DNA from: Thozetella sp. PMI_491
Lineage: Eukaryota; Ascomycota; Sordariomycetes; Chaetosphaeriales; Chaetosphaeriaceae
Direction: 5' to 3'
NCBI GenBank assembly: GCA_021432635.1
Contig: MU270136.1
Coordinates: 25,914-89,913 of the forward strand
DNA: 64,000 nt
Within the stretch, counting starts at the first letter, position 1, and each line of letters begins with the position of its first letter. This document shows, in pieces, positions 23,229-33,407 of this stretch. The notes beneath the pieces are model-generated. The model was not told where the DNA came from and did no database searches. It saw nothing but the letters and a program-made list of their open reading frames with translations. A program made the translations under genes and the position numbers.

Positions 23229-25853
23229 ATGTCGGTCGCTACCGTACGGTGGCTCGCTACCGATCGCGGCGGCGTGGCACCGGCGCATGGAGTCTCATTT
23301 GGGATGCCGTGGCCAAGAGGTCTCTATCAGCCCGGCCAGAGGTTCGTGATCAGAGGGCAGGAGAAGGAATACCCGCTGGACTCTCGAGAGCTGGCTTTCT
23401 GGGCGGATGGGTCTCTCAAGTGGACCGCCCACTCGATTAGCGGCGAATTTCGCTACTGCGACCGCTATACTATAGTAGGAGTCAGCACCACCGAGGAACC
23501 GAGTGGCATCGTGGTTGATGCGAGCTCCCCACGTCTGTCGGTCTCAACTAGAAGCGGGCTGCAGCTCAATTTCTCGGCCCCCGGGAGCTCGTCCATCTTT
23601 GACAGTCTTAAATTGAATGGCCGCACTGTCTGCTCCGGCGCAACAGTTATCGCCTCCATCAGCAAGAAGGACTATTATACCGTCGTCAAGGAAGTCCAGG
23701 TGGAAAATATCACTTTCAGCAGAGCTCTTGTCAAGATATCTGGAGCGGTTGTTTCGGCCGATAGTGATGAGCACCTCCCGTTCGACACTAGAGTCTATCT
23801 GTACTCGGACTCGTCATCTGTGAAAATTATGCACTCCTTCGTTCACGATCTAGACCCGCAGACACCCCTTACCTCGCTGGGTCTCCGGTTCTCGGTTCCC
23901 CTCGGCGCTACCGAGTTCTACAACAGACACGTTCGCTTCGGAGGCTCCGGTGGTGGTATCTTGAAGGAAGAAGTCCAGGGTTTGTCCGGATTGAGGCACG
24001 GCCCAACGGATGAACACAGGATCGACCAGACTGCAGGCAAGGCCGTTACAATCACGGAGAATGAGTGGAAGGGATCCGATCTACGTAGAGGGGTCGCATC
24101 TATACCAGCGTGGGACGCTTACTCTCTGTCTCAACTGTCATCAGATGGCTTCACCCTTAAGAAGCGGACCAAAGCTGGCTGTTCTTGGGTAAAGGTCACT
24201 GGTGGAGGAAGAGCTGATGGTACCGCGTACGTGGGCTCAGCTACCTCTGGAGGCTTGGCGGTCGGTATGGCCGACTTCTGGGAACGCTACCCGACCCAGC
24301 TTGATATGAAGGACTTGACAAAGGATGAAGGGAACCTCGTGGTATGGTTCTACTCACCCTTGGCAGAACCTCTCGAGACTGCACCGTACCACGACGGCCT
24401 AGGGCTGGACACCTATGCGAAGCAATTGGAGGCTATGAACGTCACATACGAAGACTACGAACCTGGCTTTGGCACCGCGAACGGTATTGGGAGGTCTAAC
24501 CAGGTCTTTATTAGGCCATATCTATCCACACCGTCCAACCAAGATCTGAGCGCCTTTTCATCGCTGATCAGAGACCCCATTCGCCTGGTCCCAACTCCAG
24601 AGTATATGTTTTCGACGGGCGTTTTCCATGGGTGCTGGGCGCCTGATTTCCGTTGTCTTGGATACGAACCTCCAGTTAAGGAGCGAGAGATCGAAAGAAA
24701 CCTCGAGCTACTATTCAAATATTATCAAGGGCAGGTGGAGCAGCACCGATGGTATGGATTCTGGGACTACGGGGATGTGCAGCACACTTATGACCCGTAT
24801 CGACACGCGTGGCGGTATGATGTTGGCGGGTTTGCTTGGGACAACTCAGAACTTTCGACAGATCTATGGCTGTGGCTCTACTACCTCCACACTGGACGTG
24901 CGGACGTCTTCAGGATGGCGGAGGCGATGACACGTCACACCAGCGAAGTGGATGTGTACCATTCAGGAAGGTTTCGGGGGTTCGGCACGCGCCACGGAGC
25001 CCAACATTTCAGCGATAGCTCCAAGCAGGTGCGGATATCCAATGTGCTGTATCGAAGAATTTTTTACTATCTCACCGGTGACGAGCGTGTGAGCGACCTG
25101 TTATCAGAACTCGAAAGCTGCCAGAATGCCTTGCTTACACTTGACTCGCACCGAAAGGTTCAGCAACATGCGCCAGTCCCCGATGGCTTCGCTTTAGCCA
25201 ACATCGGTCTCGACTGCGGGCCGCTAGCAGCAGCCTGGCTGACAGCATGGGAAAGGCGAAGAGGCAACTGGGCACAATGCCGACAATTGGTGGGCAAGCT
25301 ATTAGATGGGCTGTCCCGGCTGACACATGGTATTGGTAATAATGCCATTTTGCTGAACCCCCAAACCGGCGAGATCCGCGAGTGTTCTCCACCTACGCCG
25401 GCGTATACCATCTCCCACTTATCTATGCTGTTCGGATTCCCCGAAATCTTCACAGAACTATTGGACTATGTGAAGGAGGAGTTCCCACTCGAGGTCGAGG
25501 GTTTTAAAAAGGTCTGGCTCTCGTACTCAAGGGCCTACAACGGCGGGCCAGACGTCCAGAACGAAGAGTTCGGCTTCGTATTCCCCCCTACGGCGACTTG
25601 GAGGCAGAGTCACTCTACTCTCACCGCATTGGCTGCAGTGAGCCAGAACAGCACAGAGCTTGCTAATGCAGCGTGGACGCAGTTCTTCGGGACAGATGGA
25701 TATCGCGAAGATCACGATTGGAGCGTTGTACCAGCGATCGCCCCTGAGTATTTTAACACTGGAGAAGAGGCATCCTGGGTCACAACTAACGAGACTGCTC
25801 GTTACGGTGTCTCCGCCATAGTCAATTTAGCTAATATCCGACAATATCTCTAG
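23229..25853 (+). CDS. Exo-rhamnogalacturonan lyase-like protein (PL26, PcRGLX/YetA-like)
   Basis: Single-exon protein of 874 residues. Its length, the start (MSVATVRWLATDRGG) and the internal pattern match the polysaccharide lyase family 26 type described from Penicillium chrysogenum (PcRGLX). That enzyme cleaves rhamnogalacturonan I from the chain end and is intracellular. No signal peptide is present, which agrees. The N-terminal part reads as beta-rich (ELAFWADGSLKW, YLYSDSSSVKIMH); the C-terminal half is rich in aromatic, alpha/alpha-barrel-like motifs (HRWYGFWDYGDVQHTY, WAWDNSE-like FAWDNSELSTD, FRGFGTRHGAQHF). It is divergent from an MFS oligosaccharide transporter and near a sulfatase, suggesting intracellular processing of imported pectin fragments. 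Family assignment comes from memory of sequence patterns, not a search; catalytic residues are not assigned. Confidence 0.82.
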   Translation: MSVATVRWLATDRGGVAPAHGVSFGMPWPRGLYQPGQRFVIRGQEKEYPLDSRELAFWADGSLKWTAHSISGEFRYCDRYTIVGVSTTEEPSGIVVDASSPRLSVSTRSGLQLNFSAPGSSSIFDSLKLNGRTVCSGATVIASISKKDYYTVVKEVQVENITFSRALVKISGAVVSADSDEHLPFDTRVYLYSDSSSVKIMHSFVHDLDPQTPLTSLGLRFSVPLGATEFYNRHVRFGGSGGGILKEEVQGLSGLRHGPTDEHRIDQTAGKAVTITENEWKGSDLRRGVASIPAWDAYSLSQLSSDGFTLKKRTKAGCSWVKVTGGGRADGTAYVGSATSGGLAVGMADFWERYPTQLDMKDLTKDEGNLVVWFYSPLAEPLETAPYHDGLGLDTYAKQLEAMNVTYEDYEPGFGTANGIGRSNQVFIRPYLSTPSNQDLSAFSSLIRDPIRLVPTPEYMFSTGVFHGCWAPDFRCLGYEPPVKEREIERNLELLFKYYQGQVEQHRWYGFWDYGDVQHTYDPYRHAWRYDVGGFAWDNSELSTDLWLWLYYLHTGRADVFRMAEAMTRHTSEVDVYHSGRFRGFGTRHGAQHFSDSSKQVRISNVLYRRIFYYLTGDERVSDLLSELESCQNALLTLDSHRKVQQHAPVPDGFALANIGLDCGPLAAAWLTAWERRRGNWAQCRQLVGKLLDGLSRLTHGIGNNAILLNPQTGEIRECSPPTPAYTISHLSMLFGFPEIFTELLDYVKEEFPLEVEGFKKVWLSYSRAYNGGPDVQNEEFGFVFPPTATWRQSHSTLTALAAVSQNSTELANAAWTQFFGTDGYREDHDWSVVPAIAPEYFNTGEEASWVTTNETARYGVSAIVNLANIRQYL

Positions 25854-26085
25854 TAGTATAAACTCAGTTTACTATGTTTAGTATATATAACAGCTGCTAT
25901 TTCGTCGCTAACAACCCCGCAAATTCATGTCATCAGAACACTTTGTTAAATACAGCTCGGGTAACTTAGGAGCGAGGTAAGGATGTGGATATCAGAAATG
26001 TTTGGTTAGAAAGAGACTCAGCGCTTAGGGTCGCTGAGATGCCCTAGACCCGCTTGTCGTCGTTGGCCTCGTAAGGAACCATTTT

Positions 26086-26661
26086 TTAAATTAGCCTTTC
26101 CATCAGCCCTTGCGCCAGCATTGTAGATAGCAATACCGTGACGAGTAACCCACCCCGCATGTGTGTATGCCTAGAAGCCGAGGCGGTACTCGTGTTACTT
26201 GGTGATAGGCCCGCAGTTGTTACTGTTCCTGTAGTTGTTGCCGGACAGACCCCGGTCGAAGGGGATGATAGTCTAGACAAGGATAATTCACATGGCGGAG
26301 AGTTGAACAGTGCTGCCCGGCTGTTTCCGGCGCGCAAAGCACTCCAGCACCTAGTCTGGTTAACATGTGGCTTAATCGCTCCAAGGATGGCGCGCGGGAT
26401 TTGGCTTACTCGGCCGCAGTTGTAGCAAAAGGAGCTGCACATCCTGCACATGTGCAGGAGCAACAATCAACGCCGTCAAGATGGCAGCCGGGGTAATTCG
26501 ACGATAACGATGCTGAGCACGCCGATGCGCTACTGTTACCATATCTAAGTTAGATGACGGTTTGAGTCCATGGAATGTCAGAGGAGTTATGGTATATACC
26601 TCAGCGCAGACGATGGATACGTCGCTCCCCAAATATCCTTAGCAGTTGTCGTCGACGTCAT
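26086..26661 (-). CDS. Possible small Cys/Ser/Thr-rich protein with hydrophobic C-terminal tail, 3 exons
   Basis: Exons 26661-26600, 26532-26410 and 26350-26086 join in one frame (149 residues), with introns GTATAT..AACAG and GTAAGC..GACTAG, both in phase 2. The middle exon carries a Cys cluster (GCHLDGVDCCSCTCAGC) recalling CFEM-like surface proteins. The last exon is Ser/Thr-rich and ends in a hydrophobic stretch (GGLLVTVLLSTMLAQG), the shape of a GPI-anchor signal. No signal peptide is visible at this start, so a further 5' exon may exist or the locus may be decaying. No firm family assignment. Confidence 0.35.
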
Positions 26662-27204
26662 AATAGTTCTAAGTGATGTTTATAGCAAATGGGGTGCATA
26701 TGTTCTCTTGGTGAGACGAAACACTAGGATGAGGGTGGGTAGAAATCTAGGTCTGAGTACAGTTCTTTGTAGCAGCTTCTGCTTGCAAGAGGCTTGGGGG
26801 AAGGGGGAAGTTGCGGAGACACGCGACGCTTGACTAATCCTTGGTACGGTATGCTTGACGGAGGCACAGCATCGCGAGCAAAGATCCCGAGAATTAGGCG
26901 AGACTTGCCCCATCGCTTATGCTTACTCTGGCGACCTTATTTAGGGTTAGGGTCTATTCTGCCAGCCGTGCCCGCCTTGGCTTTACTACCAATCGTATCT
27001 ACGGTCAGCGGTCTGTGGCCGTCGTTGCCAGGCCTCAAAGCGTAACTATCCTGAAAAGCTATCAGCAGCCATCGTCATCAGGAATACATTTCCCACCTTA
27101 CGGGGGGCAAACCCCCGCCTTGGAATAATTTTGACTGCCTGAAGGATGTCGCACTCGCTGGGAGATTCCCTTGAATAACCATCGTTCGGGGCTCTCAACT
27201 CAAA
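26662..27204. other. Intergenic region upstream of the first HET gene
   Basis: No gene recognised. 5' flank of both the small Cys-rich candidate and the HET gene. Confidence 0.4.
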
Positions 27205-29127
27205 ATGCGTCTTTTGAATGCGAAGTCAATTGCTTTGGAGGCTTTCCCGGATGACCGCGAAATCCCCCCGTACGCGGTGCTTTCGCACACTTGGGGCGAC
27301 GAGGAGGTAACGTTCCAGGAGATGACGCATGGTGACATGGATACGCTCAAGGCGAAACAAGGGTTTACGAAAATTCGTGGCTGCTGTCAAAAGGCGTTGG
27401 GCGATGGACTGCACTACGTCTGGGTAGACACATGCTGCATCGACAAGTCCAGCTCGGCGGAGCTTTCTGAGGCGATCAACTCCATGTTTCGTTGGTACAA
27501 GAACGCCAAGGTCTGTTATGCCCATCTCAACGACGCGCCCGCCGCCAGCAGCCGCCCGACGGAGAGCTACGAGGATCTTCACGCCGCGTACGCGTCATGC
27601 CGCTGGTTCACCCGTGGCTGGACCCTGCAGGAGCTGCTGGCGCCGGCCGATGTGCAGTTCGTCGATGCGAGCTGGAATTACATAGGTACCAAACTTACAA
27701 ACTTGAAAGCCCTCGAAGAGATTACGCGCATCGGCCGGCGGTTTCTCCGCGACGTCGATGAGCTCCAGTTTGCCAGCGTCGCGCAGAGAATGTCCTGGGC
27801 GGCAGGGAGGAAAACCACCCGGCGCGAGGATGCGGCCTATTGCCTTCTTGGCATATTCGGCATCAATATGCCCCTGCTCTACGGAGAAGGCGACAAGGCC
27901 TTCTTCCGACTTCAAGAGGAGATCATGAAGGAGTCGGATGATCAATCCCTCTTCGCCTGGAATCTCGGCATACCTCTCGATCAATGCGGCAATGCAGGGG
28001 GGCTGCTTGCACCATCTCCTTCCGCCTTTGCTAACTGTGGCGACATTATATTCTGGGGGCAGCTGTCCACCATGCAACCCACTCACTATTACATGACAAA
28101 CAAGGGGCTTCGTATCGAGCTGCCGCTAGTCCGCGCGAATGACGACTCCGAGACGGTCTACGCAGTCTTAGATTGTCTCTGCAACATGAAATTTATTTGC
28201 CTCCCGCTCTCCCAAAGCTACCATGAGGATGTCTACCAGAGGACAGAGGGAAGCATACCTCGAACTGTCTCGGCCAGGGTTCGGAATCGAGCGAGGCGGA
28301 AAGTCATATACCTCCAGAAGCACCTCCCCGGAAATTCTCTAACAATGTATTTCGGAATTTCCACCCTGGTAACCACTTCGCTCCGGGATAATAACTATCG
28401 TCTTATCGACGCCTTTCCACCCCATGCTATCCTCAAAGTGGACCCGACGAGCATCACGTGTGGTGATGCGCACCGCATCGTGCTACTCTTTCGGCGAGAC
28501 CGCAGACATCTCTTCGCGCTTCTGATCACCGCTGCCTACACAGCTGAAAAGCACCATCTCTCGCGACCCGTGCTCCAGCACATGACCTGCCAAGTGGCCG
28601 CGGGGCTGACGCCGCGGCGCTTTCTCGCACTCATCTTGGAAGGCGGACTCGCTAGGATCGCCAGCGTCTCACAATTTAAGAACGCCGACGCTGTTGGTAG
28701 CCACATCGTCTCGACGGCGATCCTCGACAAGACTTCTGGCGGCTGGACCATGGGTGTCCACGTAGACACTAACACGAATATTCCAGACTCTTTAGATGAT
28801 AACAAAGGAGACTCAGACACAGACGATATGGAGCCGATATCCATGGTCGCCTTGGCTGCTATGTTCAACAACACGAATCGGGACTTCAGACTGCGGCAGG
28901 CTTGGGCTAGACGAAATAGGTCATCGACAGGCGCTCTATCCCCAAGATTTGCCTACATGATATTCGCCGCTGTATCAGCTGCGGTGCTTTTTATATGGAA
29001 ATTTAAGGAATTGCGATCCTGTCTGGCAGAGCAGCTAAGCACTCTCCTTTTCACAGTGGCTATTTTGGTGCCCGCAATCTTAATATTGGCTCGGTACTTG
29101 GGCAAGCCCGACAGCCGAAATGTGTAG
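27205..29127 (+). CDS. HET-domain (heterokaryon incompatibility) protein with C-terminal membrane helices
   Basis: Single-exon, 640 residues. The HET domain occupies roughly residues 22-170 with the usual blocks YAVLSHTWGDEEVTF, YVWVDTCCIDKSSSAELSEAINSM and FTRGWTLQELLAP. It continues into the segment typical of HET-E-like proteins (QRMSWAAGRKTTRREDAAYCLLGIFGINMPLLYGEG). HET domains mediate programmed cell death after recognition of non-self in fungi. No NACHT or repeat domain follows. Instead the C-terminus has two strongly hydrophobic stretches (FAYMIFAAVSAAVLFIW and LLFTVAILVPAILILA), so the protein may be membrane-bound. The start matches family starts (MRLLNAKSIALEAF). It is the first of three HET genes in 20 kb. 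Confidence 0.93.
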   Translation: MRLLNAKSIALEAFPDDREIPPYAVLSHTWGDEEVTFQEMTHGDMDTLKAKQGFTKIRGCCQKALGDGLHYVWVDTCCIDKSSSAELSEAINSMFRWYKNAKVCYAHLNDAPAASSRPTESYEDLHAAYASCRWFTRGWTLQELLAPADVQFVDASWNYIGTKLTNLKALEEITRIGRRFLRDVDELQFASVAQRMSWAAGRKTTRREDAAYCLLGIFGINMPLLYGEGDKAFFRLQEEIMKESDDQSLFAWNLGIPLDQCGNAGGLLAPSPSAFANCGDIIFWGQLSTMQPTHYYMTNKGLRIELPLVRANDDSETVYAVLDCLCNMKFICLPLSQSYHEDVYQRTEGSIPRTVSARVRNRARRKVIYLQKHLPGNSLTMYFGISTLVTTSLRDNNYRLIDAFPPHAILKVDPTSITCGDAHRIVLLFRRDRRHLFALLITAAYTAEKHHLSRPVLQHMTCQVAAGLTPRRFLALILEGGLARIASVSQFKNADAVGSHIVSTAILDKTSGGWTMGVHVDTNTNIPDSLDDNKGDSDTDDMEPISMVALAAMFNNTNRDFRLRQAWARRNRSSTGALSPRFAYMIFAAVSAAVLFIWKFKELRSCLAEQLSTLLFTVAILVPAILILARYLGKPDSRNV

Positions 29128-30136
29128 ACGTTGACAAATCCAATGTTGAGTGGATTGCCACTTTCAGCCAGCTGTCTTCTGTCCAAGATGACAGTTAACA
29201 CCAGCCCTCTAGCCCTATCTAGCCGTACTATCACGAGACGCTGCTATGGGGTATAGCATGTATGAGCCTAAACTTGGCAACGGTAGTGTGGTGGTCAAAT
29301 ATTCTGTATTAATCGATCGATGTATACGTTTTTCTCGCCCTCTTTAAGTTGGGTTAAACAGAAGTTGTATACTAGTATTATTGTACCAAGGATTAGGGAC
29401 TTAACCCTTCAATGGTCGATATAGAGCTTCATTTCCTACATTTTGCGAGATTAGGTAGTATACCACTATAAAATAAATCTTGCTAAATCGAGCATCCTTG
29501 GCGGGTAAAAGCTGCAGGCAGTTCTACCGTCGCCTAGACACAAGAGTTAAATCCTGCTAAATAAGATGATTATACAGTCTCTGAGGACGGTGTATACCTA
29601 GTCAATAGCCCCCTGTTTTTTCTCTATCGATCCCAGTCTCGAAGACGCTGAAGAGAGCACGGGCATCGATTAATTTACCCTGATGGTCCTAAACAACATG
29701 TTACACAAGGCATCGAGGTACCTAACAGCCACGGTCATGCCGGCCGGGGTGCATGCAAAAAAGAATGCCAACGGCGAACTAACACCACCACCATGTAGTT
29801 ATGTATATCGACCGGAAGTGCATAACGTGTCACCGTTGGGTGTGATTCTCCCATTAAGCACATCACAGGACAAGCAGTTTGCACGTAGCTCTCACATTTT
29901 CCCAGCATGTCACCTTCTGTAGCTCCTATTTCTTAAACTTACAGTAAGACTACGTAAATCATAACAGCAGCAGTTTATTTGAATGAAATCTTATCTAATG
30001 ATGATATGATTAGGCTATAGCCAGACTCTAGTTCTGGATTACGGGGAATATGGTTAGGCCTTTTCTTCTCGTACTTATTAGAGTCTCTCATGAAAAGATA
30101 CCGTTGGTGATGGCTCAACTGCTGGCTCCGTTGTCG
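29128..30136. other. Intergenic region between HET and esterase genes
   Basis: AT-rich, about 1 kb, no gene supported. It holds the 3' flanks of two convergent genes. Confidence 0.5.
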
Positions 30137-31798
30137 CTAGTAGCTATTCTCACACTCCCACGAGGATGAACTGTTTGCATTGCCGCCTTGATAGACTGCA
30201 ACACGAGGATATGGACAGAGTGGACGCTCCATCGTACCATCGGCACTGATACCTGGAATCAGGTCTGGTGCCACGCTGTTCTCGACCCAGTCAATAAGTT
30301 GTACGAGCGGATTGCGAGGCGTGATTCCAGTAAAACCGCAGTGAGAGCTCCCGGGTGCCTCAAAGAAGCGATAAAAGTCGTGCAGGTTTGGGTCGTAAGA
30401 AAGACTCCGGTTGTAATAATCGATAGATCCAGCCATGTGGATAAGTTGGTCGGCTGTACCGTGCCAGTGGATAATCTTACCACCAGAATGTTTGAAGTCT
30501 CGGAGGACTGGGAGGTCAGTGCTCATGACGTGGTGCCACGCTTTGAGAGCATGGGCAAATGAATCTTCCATGAGAGTGGAAGGTGCCGAGGTAATTGGGT
30601 AGTCCGCATCTTGGAAGAGGAATTGGGTGATGAACTCGCTTGAGATGGGAAATGGCTCGCCGGTGAAACTGGTGCCATTCTTGATGGTACTAGCAAGTCC
30701 GCTGAAGGATGTGCCTCTCGCCATCCCAAACCACAGCCGCTCGCCTGTAACGCTGTTCTTTGGGCCATCCCAGATTAAATTAGCGACTTCGGCATCAGGA
30801 CCCGTAATGGTCAAATTTGTTCCAGTATCGTTGCAATAGGTGCTTTCACCGATCATGGTGGACGCATTGAAGTGGCAATCGTATGGCCGAGATATGATCC
30901 CGTCCACAACGCCATCGAGACCATCACACGCGGCAATCGAAGCCTCCTGGATTGCAGAGAAAACGCAAGGATCAGGGTAGTGGCCTAGGCTGTTCATGAC
31001 AAATTGTGGGTGGTACTCGCCAGTCACAAAGCTAGCCCAATTAATAGCAGGTGCGCCGGCCAGGATCCCGTCATAGAAGCCAGCATATCGCTGCGCCAGC
31101 ATCATTCCCTGGCGCCCGCCTGTGGAGCATCCATCGAAGTATGAATATAAAGGAGGCTGGTCGACTACATCGATGGTTAGCGGGTACTCGGCGCTACGCG
31201 TGCTTCTGGGTTATATGGTGCCAATGGTGGAAGATGCCTCACACAAGTCTGTGGTAATTTTTTTACCAATGATATTGGCTTCAGCTTCAGCGACTGCGAA
31301 GAATGTCTGTGTGTACATGTAGTTGACTCTGCTATCGGCGTCGAGAAACCAGGCCTCGGAGCCGGGCGTTTCTAGTGAATGGCCCCCGTCTGTGCCAACA
31401 GCGATGGAGCCATTTCCGATAGGCGGTGCCATGGAGCTAAACGCACTGAGAGCAGACCACCCAGAGCCACCTATTCCAATCATGCGGCCATTCCATCCTT
31501 CGAGTGGCAGCCATACGCTGACTGTAATATTGTCGTTCCACCCACGGTGGCTGTATTGAAGCGTCACATTACAAAACGAAATATATGTTTCGTATTCGCT
31601 GAATGGATTGACGGTTGTTGCTGCGGTGGAATAGTTATACACGGGGGCCGCATTGATGCTAGTAAAAACAATGCCAGGGAGAATAGGGCGTGTAATCAGG
31701 CCTAATGAACAGCCTTTGATCGTGGTGGAAACGACGCTAAGCCCATCGGCAATAGCTAGCAGCCCAGTGGCTAGCAGCAATAGTTTGGTGTCTAACAT
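30137..31798 (-). CDS. Tannase/feruloyl esterase family protein, secreted, 2 exons
   Basis: Exons 31798-31243 and 31164-30137 splice (GTGAGG, GCTAACC, TGTAG) to restore ITTDLFDQPPLYSYFDGCSTGG, giving 527 residues, a usual family length. The Met at 31798 begins a signal peptide (MLDTKLLLLATGLLAIADG), so this start is preferred over an in-frame ATG at 31852. The family's CS-D-HC motif is complete: nucleophile Ser in GCSTGGRQG, Asp in GTADQLI, His in SSHCGF, with the paired Cys beside Ser and His. Many N-x-S/T sites fit a secreted glycoprotein. These enzymes cleave ester bonds between phenolic acids and sugars of plant cell walls or tannins. Which substrate is used is not predictable here; the nearby pectin-related genes make a feruloyl ester plausible. 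Confidence 0.93.
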
Positions 31799-33407
31799 GA
31801 TTGGCACTAGTTTGCAATATACATAGAACAGCGAGCGAGATGAGGAGCTCAAGATCTAAGCGTCTTGTTCGGGGTTTTCAGTACATTAGGTGGCTCTTTG
31901 GGAAGTGGATGACAAGTCCCGACAAATTCGTACCCCGCCCTAAGGTGTGATTTGCACGTCACAATATCCCCACCGGGATTCCCATGCCGCACTCTAAACC
32001 CCATCTGTACTGCAGGATGTAGGATAAATATCTTCGCCTATCTTCCCTCGGTCCCTAGTCCCCGCCAATCAAAAGCATACAAACTCTTGGTTACAATTCT
32101 TACTAAATTATTATTGTGGTTAGAGGATATATTCTGAATATTGACAAAGTTTTAAATAAAAGAAGTGGCATTAGAGCTGACTATTTGACTATCTGTGGTC
32201 CAGTTGTGCTGGACACACCGGTTGGCGGTATAGTTCTTCCCACGGCCAACGCCGAGCATCCCACGGATGAGGGCTTAGCCGGACCTAGACATGTTACTGC
32301 ATATTGCAGGAGGAATCCCTAACATTTTACCTTGAATCTGCTCTCTAACGTGTACTGGTAATTATCTGAGTAGAATGAATAGCTGAAAGGAGGCAGGCTT
32401 GTCAGTAGATTAGATATGCGATCACTCGAGCGCTCTAGATACCGACTGGAAGGGAATAATTGGATTGCTTCAGGTTTAATAGATCGTCCTAAGCTTCAGT
32501 GGCGCAATCTAGAATATCGAATTAGCTTCTCTCTCTTACTGCCCAGAGGAGGTGAGGTCCGCCGAGCTATTTCACATCTGGGGAACGGGGAGGGGTATAC
32601 AAAAAGGAATGCCACAACTAAATATTCCAGACTGAGTAAAGTAATAAATAAAAACATAAAACTTGTGAAATTGATCTATTTAAAAAAGTTAAGCAAATTT
32701 ACATTTTATATTGAAACAGGCAACTGTTAACTATATTAACTTACTATTTAGTTGAGGGCTTCCTAGTCCGAAAGCCCCTAAGGATCAATCTTGCCCCGCC
32801 CGACCTTAGTGCTAGTAACATTGCTGCTCTCATATGGGAGTCTAAAAAGATAGAATGAAGCAGGGTCGCCCAAGAAGTAGTGTTGATTAGGTAGAGGATT
32901 TTAAAGTGGATACTGGAACTGCCCTCGTGGATAAAAAGAAGTGAAGGCGATTTATCGCCGCTAATGTTGTACGGAACATGGAAATATACATGGGAAATGG
33001 CACAATTGGGATCGTTTCGACTTGGCTGATAGGCGATAATAATACGACAGTCCAATTGAACATAAATTCTGAGGCGGTAGCTCTACAAGCTGGATCGGGC
33101 ACTATTTTGATCGCACTATTGCGTTCAAAGGATTAATCCTTTGCCCCGTAGCGAAGTGAATATGCTGCCAAACACAACAGCGTTTACGGCTAAATAAAAT
33201 GGGCCTGTGGGAAAGATCTCCCATCTCTCGACGATCATAGTTCGACTTATGGCAAGCTCTATCACAGACACGGCCATGCTGGTCGAAGCTGCTAGCCAGA
33301 CATACGCATTAGCGAGTCCCTCCCCTCTAGACACTTACGCCATGCAATCCTACGCATTACCCATATGAATTCCATTTGCCCCTAACATTGAGCATGCCGT
33401 TTTCCGA
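31799..33407. other. AT-rich intergenic region with decayed coding-like fragments
   Basis: No intact gene. Minus-strand fragments at 33334-33125 and 33102-32887 read as hydrophobic, membrane-protein-like stretches (WLAASTSMAVSVIELAISRTM; FNWTVVLLSPISQVETIPI) but lie in broken frames, so they may be relics. The part at 32590-32760 is very AT-rich. Confidence 0.35.

Noticed and set aside
31211-31240. Apparent frameshift or pseudogene in the tannase-family gene
   Set aside because: An intron with GTGAGG, GCTAACC and TGTAG restores the conserved segment before GCSTGG exactly.
32416-32730. 104-residue + strand ORF in AT-rich DNA
   Set aside because: Lys/Ile/Leu-rich low-complexity end, no homology pattern, biased AT composition.
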